In this document: in pieces, positions 36,801 to 44,587 of the stretch
Layout: every line of letters begins with the position of its first letter
Numbering within the stretch: position 1 is the first letter of the stretch
Source of the DNA: Pseudarthrobacter sulfonivorans
Lineage (GTDB): Bacteria > Actinomycetota > Actinomycetes > Actinomycetales > Micrococcaceae
Direction of reading: 5' to 3'
Assembly (NCBI RefSeq): GCF_014712225.1
Contig: NZ_JACXBW010000013.1
Location: 62,001 to 126,000, forward strand
DNA length: 64,000 nt
Made by a program: the position numbers and the translations under genes
The notes under the pieces: model-generated
What the model saw: only the letters and a program-made list of their open reading frames with translations
Told to the model about the DNA's origin: nothing
Database searches by the model: none

Positions 36801-36858
36801 CGACGGGCACGAGCCCCTGGGCCTGACCACCGAACCCATAGTGAAGGGCCAAGGATGA
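33805..36858 (+). CDS. mrpA: Na+/H+ antiporter subunit A (fused A and B)
   Basis: Largest membrane subunit of the Mrp (Mnh/Sha) sodium:proton antiporter, 1017 residues. Residues about 1-500 are the NuoL-like proton-channel part (LLLFIFWELTTILSYLLIG, KSALVPFHFWLPGAMAAPTPVSAYLHAAAMVKAGIYL). About 640-780 is the MbhD/E-like region. The last 200 residues (LIFHSLIIFSLYLLLAGHNLPGGGFAGGL) are the MrpB domain, so A and B are one polypeptide and no separate mrpB exists. The GTG start has GGAGA upstream; the stop overlaps mrpC by 4 bp. Confidence 0.95.
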   Translation: MITVLAVQFTVAAVAPLLFRMWGRNAFYALAAVPAASFLWLLLQHGAVYSGAGAVTEVIPWVPGLKLEFAFRLDPLAWVMSLLVLGVGALVLVYCARYFGRKDQDLGGFGAQLLAFAGAMFGLVVADDLLLLFIFWELTTILSYLLIGFARTRLAARRSALQALMVTTAGGLAMLVGLIMLGYSAGTYRMSAILAEAPALVTGPASGIVAAAVVLILVGAISKSALVPFHFWLPGAMAAPTPVSAYLHAAAMVKAGIYLVARLAPGFSETPYWQSIVLGLGLATMLVGGYRALRQTDIKLILAYGTVSQLGFLTMVVGLGTPDAALAGLSMLLAHGLFKATLFLVVGIIDHQSGTRDVRQLSGVFRSSRALGIVAAIGAASMAGVPLLAGFVAKESVLEAFVHHASAGDTWSMVVLAGIVLGSVLTFAYSARFMWGAFAVKPGIEPTPFKAVRPSFLAAPALLSLLTIVYGLWPAPVDAWVQPYAALFASTAADAGTAAEQAGHLALWHGLTPALGLTALTFALGLAMHFGRTLVERAQSRVPGWIDGDRFYQLSIGALDDTAVWITGRTQRGSLYFYLSVILSMAFALPLTAMLLAGKPLPTDLYFIDPFSPLQPVVGAAIVIGALAAVKANRRFLAVLMVSVTGYGIALMFALQGAPDLALTQMLVETIILVAFVLAMRSLPAELRDRTGGRYRVVRVIIGAAFGVTMVFAAIYAMGARVAAPVSLEFPQLAYEGGGGLNIVNVTLVDIRAWDTFGEISVLALAATGVASLIFVRGRGDRLRVSATVAEGSVGRQSAADPGSREAASLAISRKFAASAQDAWIVAGRTLAPERRSIIFEVVTRLIFHSLIIFSLYLLLAGHNLPGGGFAGGLTAGLALAIRYLAGGRFELREATPVGAGTLLGIGLATAAASGVVPLLLGGQVFQTAIIELWLPVFGDIKFVTSTIFDIGVYTVVVGLVLDVLRSLGSEIDEHFDEHEAEPAPDSLVEDVMAGAVSADGHEPLGLTTEPIVKGQG

Positions 36859-37436
36859 GCGTCAACCTGACCCTGCTGATCGTGATGGGTGCGCTGTACG
36901 CGTGCGGCATCTACCTGATTCTGGAACGCAGCCTCACCCGGGTGCTGCTGGGGCTGATGCTCCTGACCAATGCCACCAACCTCCTGATCCTGACCACGGG
37001 CGGCTATGCCGGCCTGGCGCCGTTCTTCAACAAAGACACTGGCGCCGACGAGTACGCCGACCCGCTCCCGCAGGCCCTCATCCTCACCTCGATCGTGATC
37101 TCGTTCGCCGTCACCGCGTTTATGCTCGGCATCATCTACCGCACCTGGGTCCTTGCCCGCCAGGATGAGATCCAGGACGACATCGAGGACCTCCGTGTCG
37201 CCGAAACGCCCAGGTTCGACGCCGAGGACGACGCCCCGATCCCGGCCGAGACGTCCGAGTTTCCCCTGACCATGCTTGGCAGCGACGGCAGCGGCATTTC
37301 CGACCACGCAGACCACGCAGAGTCCGGGGAATCAGTGGTGGCCGGCGCCAAAAAGATTCCCGCCGCGGATGCCGCCGCCGAAGAGCAGCCCGGCTCGCGG
37401 AACGTAAACCCCGGCCCCGAAGGAGGTGTGAAGTGA
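36855..37436 (+). CDS. mrpC: Na+/H+ antiporter subunit C
   Basis: 193 residues, NuoK-like membrane subunit with three membrane segments in the first 95 residues (LLIVMGALYACGIYLILERSL, LLGLMLLTNATNLLIL, ALILTSIVISFAVTAFMLGI). The family core is about 110 residues; here an extra acidic, disordered C-terminal tail of some 85 residues follows, rich in Glu, Asp and Pro. Overlaps both mrpA and mrpD by 4 bp. Confidence 0.95.
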   Translation: MSVNLTLLIVMGALYACGIYLILERSLTRVLLGLMLLTNATNLLILTTGGYAGLAPFFNKDTGADEYADPLPQALILTSIVISFAVTAFMLGIIYRTWVLARQDEIQDDIEDLRVAETPRFDAEDDAPIPAETSEFPLTMLGSDGSGISDHADHAESGESVVAGAKKIPAADAAAEEQPGSRNVNPGPEGGVK

Positions 37437-39040
37437 ACATCGCAAGCTTTGCCCCGCTCGCCGTCCTCTTTCCCATCTTTGGCGCCGCACTGGCCTTCCT
37501 GCTGTTCCGGCACGCCCGGGCGCAGCGCGCCGTGAGCATCGCGGTACTGTCCCTGACGCTCCTGCTGGAGTGCTTCCTGCTCGCCTCGGTGTGGGAAGGC
37601 GGGACGGCCGCCGTGAACATCGGCGGCTGGCTGCCGCCCTGGGGCATCACGATGGTGGTGGACCAGTTCTCCTCACTCATGCTGGTGGTGTCCTCCGCCG
37701 TCAGCCTCGCCGTGCTGATCTACGCCACCGGGCAGGGCATGGCCGACGGCGACCAGGACGCCCCGGTGTCGATCTTCCACCCCACGTTCCTGATCCTTGT
37801 GGCCGGTGTGTCCAACGCGTTCCTGTCCGGGGATCTCTTCAACCTCTATGTCGGCTTTGAAATCCTCCTCACGGCAAGCTACGTGCTGATGACCCTGGGC
37901 GGTACCGGACCCCGTATCCGGGCCGGCGTCACCTATGTGGTGGTTTCCGTGGTGTCCTCCGTGCTGTTCCTGATCTCCATCGCGATGGTCTACGGCGCCA
38001 CCGGAACCGTGAACATGGCGGACCTTGCCATCAAGCTCGCGGACCTGGACGAGGGAACAAAAACGCTGCTGCATGTGATGCTCCTGGTGGCCTTCGGCAT
38101 CAAGGCGGCCGTGTTCCCGCTGTCGTTCTGGCTGCCTGACTCCTACCCCACCGCGCCCGCCCCGGTCACCGCCGTCTTCGCCGGCCTGCTCACCAAAGTG
38201 GGCGTGTACGCAATGGTCCGCACCGAGACCCTGCTGTTCCCCGGCGACAGCCTGAACACTCCGTTGATGGTGGTGGCGCTACTGACCATGGTGGTGGGAA
38301 TCCTCGGCGCCCTGGCCCAGAGCGACATCAAACGTCTGCTGTCCTTTACGCTGGTGAGCCACATCGGCTACATGGTGTTCGGCCTGGCCATGTCCTCCGT
38401 GGCCGGGCTGGGCGCTGCCGTGTTCTACGTGGCGCACCACATCACCATCCAGACCAGCCTCTTCCTGGTCACGGGCCTGATCGAACGCCGTGGCGGCAGT
38501 TCCTCCGTGGACCGGCTGGCGGGCCTGGCCAAGCTTTCGCCCCTCCTGGCGCTCCTGTTCTTTGTGCCTGCGATGAACCTGGCCGGCATCCCGCCGTTCT
38601 CCGGATTCCTGGGCAAGGTTGGCCTGATCCAGGCCGGCATCGAACTGGGCACTCCGCTCGCCTATGCCCTGGTGATCGGCGGCGTGGTCACCAGCCTGCT
38701 GACACTCCTGGCCGTGGCGAGGGTCTGGAACCGTGCGTTTTGGCGCAAGCCTTCGGACGCCGAGCATCCTGACCCCGTCCTGCTGGCGGTGCCCGAGGAG
38801 CCGGGCACCGGCAGCCGGGCCGGCCGCGACAGCGTGACGCTGCTGCCCCGGACCATGGTGGGTTCAACCCTCGGCCTGGTGGTGCTTGGCGTGTCCCTCA
38901 CGGTCTTCGCCGGCCCGCTGTTCAAGGTTTCGGACCAGGCGGCCCAGGAGATGCTGGACAGGTCCTCCTACATCCAGGCCGTGCTTGGTGAAGACACGGT
39001 AGTTCCACCTCTGGCGCTGAAAGCGGGTGGGGGCGAATGA
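37433..39040 (+). CDS. mrpD: Na+/H+ antiporter subunit D
   Basis: 535 residues, NuoM/N-like membrane subunit that forms the second proton channel of the Mrp complex. Conserved parts: DLFNLYVGFEILLTASYVLM, GIKAAVFPLSFWLPDSYPTAPAPVTAVFAGLLTKVGVYA and FSGFLGKVGLI. The key lysine is in GIKAAVFP. Starts with GTG overlapping the mrpC stop; AGGAGGTG lies directly upstream, one of the best ribosome sites in the operon. Stop overlaps mrpE by 4 bp. Confidence 0.96.
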   Translation: MNIASFAPLAVLFPIFGAALAFLLFRHARAQRAVSIAVLSLTLLLECFLLASVWEGGTAAVNIGGWLPPWGITMVVDQFSSLMLVVSSAVSLAVLIYATGQGMADGDQDAPVSIFHPTFLILVAGVSNAFLSGDLFNLYVGFEILLTASYVLMTLGGTGPRIRAGVTYVVVSVVSSVLFLISIAMVYGATGTVNMADLAIKLADLDEGTKTLLHVMLLVAFGIKAAVFPLSFWLPDSYPTAPAPVTAVFAGLLTKVGVYAMVRTETLLFPGDSLNTPLMVVALLTMVVGILGALAQSDIKRLLSFTLVSHIGYMVFGLAMSSVAGLGAAVFYVAHHITIQTSLFLVTGLIERRGGSSSVDRLAGLAKLSPLLALLFFVPAMNLAGIPPFSGFLGKVGLIQAGIELGTPLAYALVIGGVVTSLLTLLAVARVWNRAFWRKPSDAEHPDPVLLAVPEEPGTGSRAGRDSVTLLPRTMVGSTLGLVVLGVSLTVFAGPLFKVSDQAAQEMLDRSSYIQAVLGEDTVVPPLALKAGGGE

Positions 39041-39582
39041 GCCGCCGCCGGATTTCGCTGCGCCAGGAGGTTCCCCTGCTGGTGTGGCTGGTGATTGTCT
39101 GGGGTGCGCTCTGGCAGGACTTCAGCCCCGGCAACCTGCTTTTCGGTGCCCTGCTGGCCGTGCTGGTGGCCCGGATGTTTTACCTGCCGCCGGTGGAACT
39201 CAGCGGCAGGTTCAACATCGTCCATGCAGTGCCTTTCGCACTGCGGTTCCTCGGCCGGGTGGCGGCAGCGAGCATCGAAGTCATGTACTTGGCGGCCGTC
39301 CGCGGACCGAAAGTGATCAACGCAGTTGTCGCCGTACCGCTGCGGAGCCACCAGGACCTGATCGTCACCGCCGTGGGGCACGTGATCTCGCTGATCCCGG
39401 GTTCCCTGGTGGTGGAAGTGGACCGCTCGACGTCCACCCTGTACCTGCACGCGCTCAATATCAGCACTGCCGAGGACGTGGAGAGCCTGCGCGCGGAAGT
39501 CCGCTCCATCGAAGCCGGCCTGATCCGCATCATGGGCACCAAGGAAGAACTCGAAGCAGTGCGGCAGGAGAACCCGGCATGA
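39037..39582 (+). CDS. mrpE: Na+/H+ antiporter subunit E
   Basis: 181 residues with two or three N-terminal membrane segments (PLLVWLVIVWGALWQDFSPGNLLFGALLAVLVA) and a soluble C-terminal part with the family pattern VGHVISLIPGSLVVEVDR and LYLHAL. Accessory subunit needed for assembly of the Mrp complex. Overlaps mrpD and mrpF by 4 bp. Confidence 0.95.
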   Translation: MSRRRISLRQEVPLLVWLVIVWGALWQDFSPGNLLFGALLAVLVARMFYLPPVELSGRFNIVHAVPFALRFLGRVAAASIEVMYLAAVRGPKVINAVVAVPLRSHQDLIVTAVGHVISLIPGSLVVEVDRSTSTLYLHALNISTAEDVESLRAEVRSIEAGLIRIMGTKEELEAVRQENPA

Positions 39583-39857
39583 TGCAGATCGTCCTGGCTG
39601 TCACGGCAGTCATCCTCTCGCTGGCCGCGGCCGGCGCCATCCTTCGGATCGCCCGGGGCCCCTCACTGCTCGACAGGGTGCTGGCCTCCGATGTGCTGCT
39701 GGCCATCCTCGGCGCGGCGCTATGCATCGACATGGCCGTGAACCGGCACCTGAACAACCTGATGCTGCTCGTGGCACTCTCGGTGGTCGGCTTCATCGGC
39801 TCCGTGACAGTGGCGCGCTTCGTGGCCGACCGGCGGGAGCAGACCCATGAGTCCTGA
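39579..39857 (+). CDS. mrpF: Na+/H+ antiporter subunit F
   Basis: 92 residues with three membrane segments (VLAVTAVILSLAAAGAIL, DVLLAILGAALCIDMAV, MLLVALSVVGFIGSVTVARF), normal for MrpF; RIARGPSLLDRVLASD is the family signature. Tandem ATGs at 39579 and 39582; AGGAG lies 8 nt before the first, which is used here. Overlaps mrpE by 4 bp and mrpG by 11 bp. Confidence 0.94.
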   Translation: MMQIVLAVTAVILSLAAAGAILRIARGPSLLDRVLASDVLLAILGAALCIDMAVNRHLNNLMLLVALSVVGFIGSVTVARFVADRREQTHES

Positions 39858-40242
39858 GGCGAACCTGGGGGATAACGTGATTGATACCGTCACGGCGGTG
39901 TTCCTGGTGGCGGGTGCCCTCATGTCGCTTGCCGCCGCCGTCGGCCTCCTCCGCTTCCCTGACCTGCTGAGCCGCATGCACGCGGCCACCAAGCCCCAGG
40001 TGCTGGGGCTGTTCCTGCTTCTGGCGGCCATCGGCCTGCAGATGCGGACGTGGTGGGTGTGGCCGGTGCTGCTGGTGGCCTGGATTTTCCAGCTGCTGAC
40101 CGTACCGGTGTCCGCGCACATGGTGGGCCGCTCCGGCTACCGCACCAAGCACATGCACCGCGAGCTGCTCAGTTCGGACGATCTGGAGGCCGTGGTCCAG
40201 AAGGCGGCCAAGTCCGCCCGTGATGAGGCGTCCAACGGCTAA
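39847..40242 (+). CDS. mrpG: Na+/H+ antiporter subunit G
   Basis: 131 residues; three membrane segments, with the family pattern LMSLAAAVGLLRFPDLLSRMHAATKPQVLGL and a charged C-terminal tail. Last gene of the Mrp operon; the start lies inside the end of mrpF. A hairpin terminator begins immediately after its stop codon. Confidence 0.95.
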   Translation: MSPEANLGDNVIDTVTAVFLVAGALMSLAAAVGLLRFPDLLSRMHAATKPQVLGLFLLLAAIGLQMRTWWVWPVLLVAWIFQLLTVPVSAHMVGRSGYRTKHMHRELLSSDDLEAVVQKAAKSARDEASNG

Positions 40243-40306
40243 GGGTTTTTGTCCGGATAAGGCGGCTTCGACACTGCTCAGCGGCCATTATCCGGACAAA
40301 AAACCC
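40243..40306. terminator. Bidirectional terminator after mrpG
   Basis: GGGTTTTT-GTCCGGATAA (40243-40260) is the inverse of TTATCCGGAC-AAAAAA-CCC (40288-40306), with a 27-nt loop. The T-run on one strand and the A-run on the other suit termination from both directions: mrpG from the left and the DUF4235 gene (stop at 40308) from the right. Confidence 0.75.
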
Positions 40307-40307
40307 G

Positions 40308-40571
40308 CTAGACGATGTCCTGGGTCTTGGCGAAACGGGTGATGGCCCGCTGCGTGCCGCGGTTGGCGAGGACCTGGATGACGGTGCTGACCGAGGCTGA
40401 GATCAGCGCAAAGGTCAGCGCCGAACGAAGGCTCGTGGGGGTGTCTTCGTCCTTGCCCGTGGGTGCCTTGCGGCCGGTGGACTTTTCCCAGATGGCGTTG
40501 ACCACCTTGGTGCCGACAAACCCGGCGCCGATGCTGATTCCTGTGCCGAGCAGCTTGATGAGCAGGTTCAT
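40308..40571 (-). CDS. DUF4235 small membrane protein
   Basis: 87 residues. Two hydrophobic helices (LIKLLGTGISIGAGFVGTKVV, ALTFALISASVSTVIQVLA) flank a polar loop (WEKSTGRKAPTGKDED), the pattern of actinobacterial DUF4235 proteins. Function unknown. Its 3' end meets the Mrp operon terminator. An AAGGAG ribosome site precedes the ATG. Confidence 0.85.
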   Translation of the reverse strand: MNLLIKLLGTGISIGAGFVGTKVVNAIWEKSTGRKAPTGKDEDTPTSLRSALTFALISASVSTVIQVLANRGTQRAITRFAKTQDIV

Positions 40572-40651
40572 GTGTTGAACTCCTTGTGACCGGGTCGGGG
40601 ACTGCCTTTAGCCTAACGCGATCAGGCCGCCAGCCAGCACAAGGCCAGGCC

Positions 40652-41194
40652 CTAGGCCGGGCGCATGGACCCCAGAATCTCCCGGAGTGCCTCCACCACG
40701 AGGTCGTGGTCCTGTAGTTGGGGCAGGCCCGAGACCGTCACCGTGGCCACGGCGCCCACCCCGGTGACGTAGACCGGGAAACACCCGCCGTGCGCCGCGT
40801 AGACGGATTCGTCATACCAGCCCTGGTCCTCGATCCGGCCGCCGCGCAGCCTTGCGCGCAGGCCCACCAACAGGGAAGGGATCTCGTACCGTGCGGCCGT
40901 GCGCTGCTTTGCCCGGACCCAGTGCTCGTTGTTCGGCGTGGCGCCGTCCAGGGCAACGTGGAACAGGACCTGGTCGCCCTTGGTGATATCGATGGCGATG
41001 GGCAGCTTCCGGGTCTTGCCGAGCTCCACCAGCAGCAGCCCGAGGTTGAGGGAATCGTCCTTCGTGAACCGTGGAAACTGCAGCTCACTGACTTCGGCGT
41101 CGATCCTGGCAATCAGGGCCTCGAGCGCCCCCGGGGGCTGGCTCTCGTTGGAATCGGGATCGAACGCTGTCACATCGGATGGGTCGGCAGTCAT
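40652..41194 (-). CDS. UPF0303/HbpS-like family protein
   Basis: 180 residues, cytoplasmic. The middle and C-terminal part (LPIAIDITKGDQVLFHVALDGATPNNEHWVRAKQRTA, GGCFPVYVTGVGAVATVTVSGLPQLQDHDLVVEAL) matches the UPF0303 family, which shares the GlcG/HbpS (DUF336) fold linked to heme or small-molecule binding. The ATG at 41194 (MTADPSDV) is taken as start; a TTG at 41203 is possible. No ribosome site is obvious. Molecular role unproven. Confidence 0.82.
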   Translation of the reverse strand: MTADPSDVTAFDPDSNESQPPGALEALIARIDAEVSELQFPRFTKDDSLNLGLLLVELGKTRKLPIAIDITKGDQVLFHVALDGATPNNEHWVRAKQRTAARYEIPSLLVGLRARLRGGRIEDQGWYDESVYAAHGGCFPVYVTGVGAVATVTVSGLPQLQDHDLVVEALREILGSMRPA

Positions 41195-41257
41195 GGCCCA
41201 CAATCTACCCCGGCTGCGGTGTAAACTGGATCACGCCCATCAGGGCAGATTTATTTA

Positions 41258-41375
41258 CGACAGGGGAGCGCCGCCGTCGGGCACTGCAGCAATGCAGCCG
41301 GTGGATGGGCGCTGAGAGTGCGGACAGCCGCAGACCCTCGAACCTGATCCGGTTAGTACCGGCGCAAGGGAGTCG
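41258..41375 (+). promoter_or_regulatory. TPP (THI element) riboswitch
   Basis: The leader of ykoE contains the conserved THI elements in order: ACAGGGGAGC, GCGCTGAGAG, GACCCTCGAACCTGATCC and GGTTAGTACCGGCGCAAGGGAG. Closing helix P1 can form between CGAC (41258-41261) and GTCG (41372-41375). The variable P3 arm includes CTGCAGCAATGCAG. It should repress the thiamine-precursor transporter when thiamine pyrophosphate is high. Confidence 0.96.
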
Positions 41376-41437
41376 AGCTTCTCAGGGTGTCCGGATCCGG
41401 ACGGCGCAGGCCGTGCGGGAACCGGGAAACACCCTCC

Positions 41438-41456
41438 CCTCCTGTACCTCAGGAGG
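41438..41456 (+). promoter_or_regulatory. Ribosome-site-sequestering hairpin of the TPP riboswitch
   Basis: CCTCCTG (41438-41444) pairs perfectly with CAGGAGG (41450-41456) across a 5-nt loop. The right arm is the ykoE ribosome site, 5 nt before the ATG. This gives the switch a translational output. An AGGGTGT/ACACCCT pair (about 41384-41436) encloses the region between the aptamer and this hairpin. Confidence 0.8.
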
Positions 41457-41461
41457 TTGAC

Positions 41462-42082
41462 ATGACAACAGTAGGCATCAAAAAGGCCAGCTATACCTGG
41501 CGCGTTGTGGACATTGTGGTGGCGGCTCTGATCGCCATCGCCGGCGGCGTCATCTTCTGGGCATGGTCCCAGGGTGCGGCGCTCGTCTCCGCACCGATGA
41601 ACGCCACCTACCCGCCCCTGACCGGCCTGATCGCCGGCGGCTGGATGATTCCGGCCGTGCTGGGCATGCTTATCATCCGCAAACCGGGCGCCGCGCTGTT
41701 CTGCGAAGCCGTTGCCGCCACCGGTGAGCTCATGATGGGTTCCCAGTACGGCACGACAGTGCTGATCTCGGGCATCCTGCAGGGCCTCGGCGCGGAACTC
41801 GTGTTCGCCGCCTTCGCCTACAAGAAGTTCAACCTCCCGACCGCCTTGCTGGCCGGTGCCGGGGCGGGGCTCTTCTGCGGCCTGAACGACTCCTTCCTCC
41901 CGTGGGGCTGGAACATCGCCTACGAGGCCGGCGATAAGGCCGCCTACATCCTCTTCTGCGCCATCTCGGGCGCCGTGATCGCGGGTGCCGTCTCCTGGGT
42001 CGCCACCCGCGGCCTTGCGAAGACCGGCGTGCTGAGCTCCTTCGCATCCCGGAAGGCCTCCTCGGAGCCCGTCTTCAACTGA
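41462..42082 (+). CDS. ykoE: ECF transporter S component, thiamine precursor (YkoE)
   Basis: 206-residue membrane protein with about five or six helices, the substrate-binding subunit of an energy-coupling-factor importer for the thiamine precursor hydroxymethylpyrimidine. The opening WRVVDIVVAALIAIAGGVIFWAWSQG and the segment YPPLTGLIAGGWMIPAVLG are typical of YkoE, and GELMMGSQYG lies mid-protein. Directly under TPP-riboswitch control. The stop overlaps the ykoD start by one base (TGATG). Confidence 0.94.
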   Translation: MTTVGIKKASYTWRVVDIVVAALIAIAGGVIFWAWSQGAALVSAPMNATYPPLTGLIAGGWMIPAVLGMLIIRKPGAALFCEAVAATGELMMGSQYGTTVLISGILQGLGAELVFAAFAYKKFNLPTALLAGAGAGLFCGLNDSFLPWGWNIAYEAGDKAAYILFCAISGAVIAGAVSWVATRGLAKTGVLSSFASRKASSEPVFN

Positions 42083-43659
42083 TGTCCACTTCCGACGCCG
42101 GCGCTTCCGCTGTGCGCCCCGCCGCGGTTACCGCCCGTGGCTGGGGCTGGCGGCACGCCGGCCGCACCGTACCGGCAGTCCACGGACTCGACCTGGACAT
42201 CGCCCCTGGTGAGCGGGTGCTGCTGCTGGGCCCCTCGGGCGCCGGCAAATCCACGCTGCTGCACGCGCTCGCCGGGGTGCTGGGGGATGAAGGGGACGAC
42301 GCCGACGAGACCGGTTCGCTGCTGATCGACGGCGTTGCGCCGCGTGGCCGGCGCGGCCGGGCCGGACTCATGCAGCAGGATCCGGAAACGCAGGTGGTCC
42401 TCTCCCGGCTGGGCGACGACGTCGCTTTTGGTGCCGAGAACCTGGCCGTGCCGCGGGATGAGATCTGGCGGCGGGTGGAGGAGGCGCTCGACGACGTCGG
42501 GCTGCGGAGTGCCGGCCGCGCGGAGAGTGCGGCCGGGCTCCCGCTGGACCACCCGACGTCGGCCCTGTCCGGCGGGCAGAAGCAGCGGCTGGCGCTGGCC
42601 GGCATCCTCGCGATGCGGCCCGGGCTGATCCTGCTGGACGAACCGACCGCAAACCTCGATCCCGCCGGCGTCCTGGAAGTCCGGGACGCCGTGGGCCGCT
42701 GCCTCGACAAGACCGGCGCCACCCTGGTGGTCGTGGAACACCGCGTGTCCGTCTGGAAAGACCTGGTGGACCGGATCGTGGTGCTGCAGCCAGGCTCGGG
42801 CGTGCTCCTGGACGGGCCGCCGGACCAGGTGCTCGCCGAGGCGCGCACCATGCTGATCCGCGCCGGCGTGTGGGTGCCGGGCTACGTTCCCGAGACCCGG
42901 CCCCGCGCCGGCAGTTCCACCGGCAGATCCACTAATACCGGTCAGCTGCTGCTGGCCGCCGAGCACGTTGCCGTGTCCCGTGAGCGGCCACGCCGCCGCG
43001 GCTTCCGCACCATCCCGCCGGTGCCCGTGCAAGCGGGCATCACGGCCCAGGTCCGCGCCGGCCAGGCCCTGACCGTCACCGGCCCCAACGGCGCCGGGAA
43101 GTCGACGTTAGCGCTGACGCTCGCCGGACTCCTGCCGCCGGTGGAGGGCAAGGTGTCCGCCGCCGTCGAGCTTTCCGAGGGTGCCGGAATTGATCCCTTC
43201 ACCTGGAAGGCCAGGCAGCTGATCTCGCGGATCGGCACGGTGTTCCAGGAGCCCGAGCACCAGTTCGTCACGGGCAGGGTGCTGGACGAGCTGATGTTTG
43301 GTCCGCGGCATCTGGGGCATGGGGAGGAACGTGTGGACGAGCTTTTGGAGCGGCTGCGCCTCACGCATCTGGTGGACGCAAATCCTTACACGCTGTCCGG
43401 CGGCGAAAAGCGGCGGCTCTCGGTGGCCACCGTCCTCGCGGCCCACCCGCGTGTCCTGGTGCTCGACGAACCCACGTTCGGCCAGGACGCCAACACGTGG
43501 GCAGAGCTCGCGTCCTTCCTCTCCGAACTGCTCGACGCCGGAACGTCCGTGGTCTCCGTGACCCACGACGAAGAATTCACCGCCGTCCTGGGCGGCACCG
43601 AACTGCGCCTGGGCCCGGCCTCACGTGGCGGCGCCCGCCAGGAAGCAGGAGCCGCATGA
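42082..43659 (+). CDS. ykoD: ECF transporter duplicated ATPase (YkoD)
   Basis: 525 residues made of two ABC ATPase domains in one chain. Domain 1: Walker A GPSGAGKST (about 50), signature LSGGQKQRL, Walker B LILLDEP. Domain 2: Walker A GPNGAGKST (about 338), a VFQEPEHQFV Q-loop, LSGGEKRRL, and VLVLDEP. It powers thiamine-precursor import with YkoE and YkoC. The stop overlaps ykoC by 4 bp. Confidence 0.95.
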   Translation: MSTSDAGASAVRPAAVTARGWGWRHAGRTVPAVHGLDLDIAPGERVLLLGPSGAGKSTLLHALAGVLGDEGDDADETGSLLIDGVAPRGRRGRAGLMQQDPETQVVLSRLGDDVAFGAENLAVPRDEIWRRVEEALDDVGLRSAGRAESAAGLPLDHPTSALSGGQKQRLALAGILAMRPGLILLDEPTANLDPAGVLEVRDAVGRCLDKTGATLVVVEHRVSVWKDLVDRIVVLQPGSGVLLDGPPDQVLAEARTMLIRAGVWVPGYVPETRPRAGSSTGRSTNTGQLLLAAEHVAVSRERPRRRGFRTIPPVPVQAGITAQVRAGQALTVTGPNGAGKSTLALTLAGLLPPVEGKVSAAVELSEGAGIDPFTWKARQLISRIGTVFQEPEHQFVTGRVLDELMFGPRHLGHGEERVDELLERLRLTHLVDANPYTLSGGEKRRLSVATVLAAHPRVLVLDEPTFGQDANTWAELASFLSELLDAGTSVVSVTHDEEFTAVLGGTELRLGPASRGGARQEAGAA

Positions 43660-44450
43660 GGGACGCCCTGACGCTCAGCGGCAACCACGCCCTGCTGACA
43701 CGCGCCAACCCGCTGGCCAAATTCGGCGCCGTCTTCCTCATCACCCTGGTACTGGCGCTCTCCATCGACTGGGTGTCCGCCTCCGTGGCGCTCGCCGCTG
43801 AACTGGCACTCTTCCCGCTCGCCGGACTGACGCTGCGCCTGCTCTGGCAACGCGGCTGGCCCCTCATCATCGCGGCAGCGGTGGGCGGCTGGAGCACTGC
43901 GATTGTTGCTGCGGACAGCGGTGCTGTACTGCTCGACGTCGGGATCTGGTCCATCAGCGAAGGTTCCCTTGAACTGGGGCTCGGGTTCATGCTGCGCGGA
44001 CTCGCGATAGCCCTGCCGGCAATCCTGCTCATGACCTGCACGGACCCGACCGACCTCGCCGACGCGCTCGCCCAGAAGGCCCGGCTCCCGCACCGGTTTG
44101 TGCTCGGCACGCTGGCCGCGATGCGGCTAGTGGGACTCCTGGCCGAGGAATGGCAGACCATCGGCATGGCCCGGCGTGCCCGCGGCGTGGGATCCCACGG
44201 CAGCCCGCTACAGCGGCTGCGGGCCACGCTCGGGCAAGGCTTCGGGCTGCTGGTCCAGGCGATCCGGCGCGCCTCCCGGCTGGCTGTGACCATGGAAGCA
44301 CGGGGTTTCGGCACCGGCCAGCGCACGTGGGCACGGGAATCCACCTACTCGCTGCTGGACGTCTGGGTGGTGCTTGGCGGCGTGCTGATTGCGGCCGCGA
44401 CAGTGTTCGCAGCGGCGGGGATGGGAACCTGGAACTTTGTTTGGCGGTGA
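43656..44450 (+). CDS. ykoC: ECF transporter T component (YkoC)
   Basis: 264 residues, integral-membrane coupling subunit (CbiQ/EcfT family). N-terminal LTRANPLAKFGAVFLITLVLALS and the cytoplasmic helix with the family A-R-G type motifs (MARRARGVGS and MEARGFGTG), which contact the ATPases. The start at 43656 overlaps the ykoD stop; the frame is open further upstream only as a shadow of ykoD. Last gene of the riboswitch-controlled operon. Confidence 0.94.
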   Translation: MRDALTLSGNHALLTRANPLAKFGAVFLITLVLALSIDWVSASVALAAELALFPLAGLTLRLLWQRGWPLIIAAAVGGWSTAIVAADSGAVLLDVGIWSISEGSLELGLGFMLRGLAIALPAILLMTCTDPTDLADALAQKARLPHRFVLGTLAAMRLVGLLAEEWQTIGMARRARGVGSHGSPLQRLRATLGQGFGLLVQAIRRASRLAVTMEARGFGTGQRTWARESTYSLLDVWVVLGGVLIAAATVFAAAGMGTWNFVWR

Positions 44451-44570
44451 CCCCTGCCACCCCGCCGGCAACAGCGTCCCGAACAGGATCAAGGCGGATA
44501 TCGCATGGATCGGGTATGAACCGGCAGCTCATGTGTTCGGCGGCATAAAATGGCGCCGTCATAACTCATC

Positions 44571-44579
44571 TGTGATATT
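44571..44579 (+). promoter_or_regulatory. Extended -10 promoter, probable leaderless start of HTH-MurA gene
   Basis: TGTGATATT gives a TG-extended -10 box (GATATT, 44574-44579) that ends 8 bp before the ATG at 44588. No Shine-Dalgarno sequence precedes the ATG, so transcription probably starts at or next to it. No good -35 is seen. Confidence 0.45.
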
Positions 44580-44587
44580 TTTTGTCC

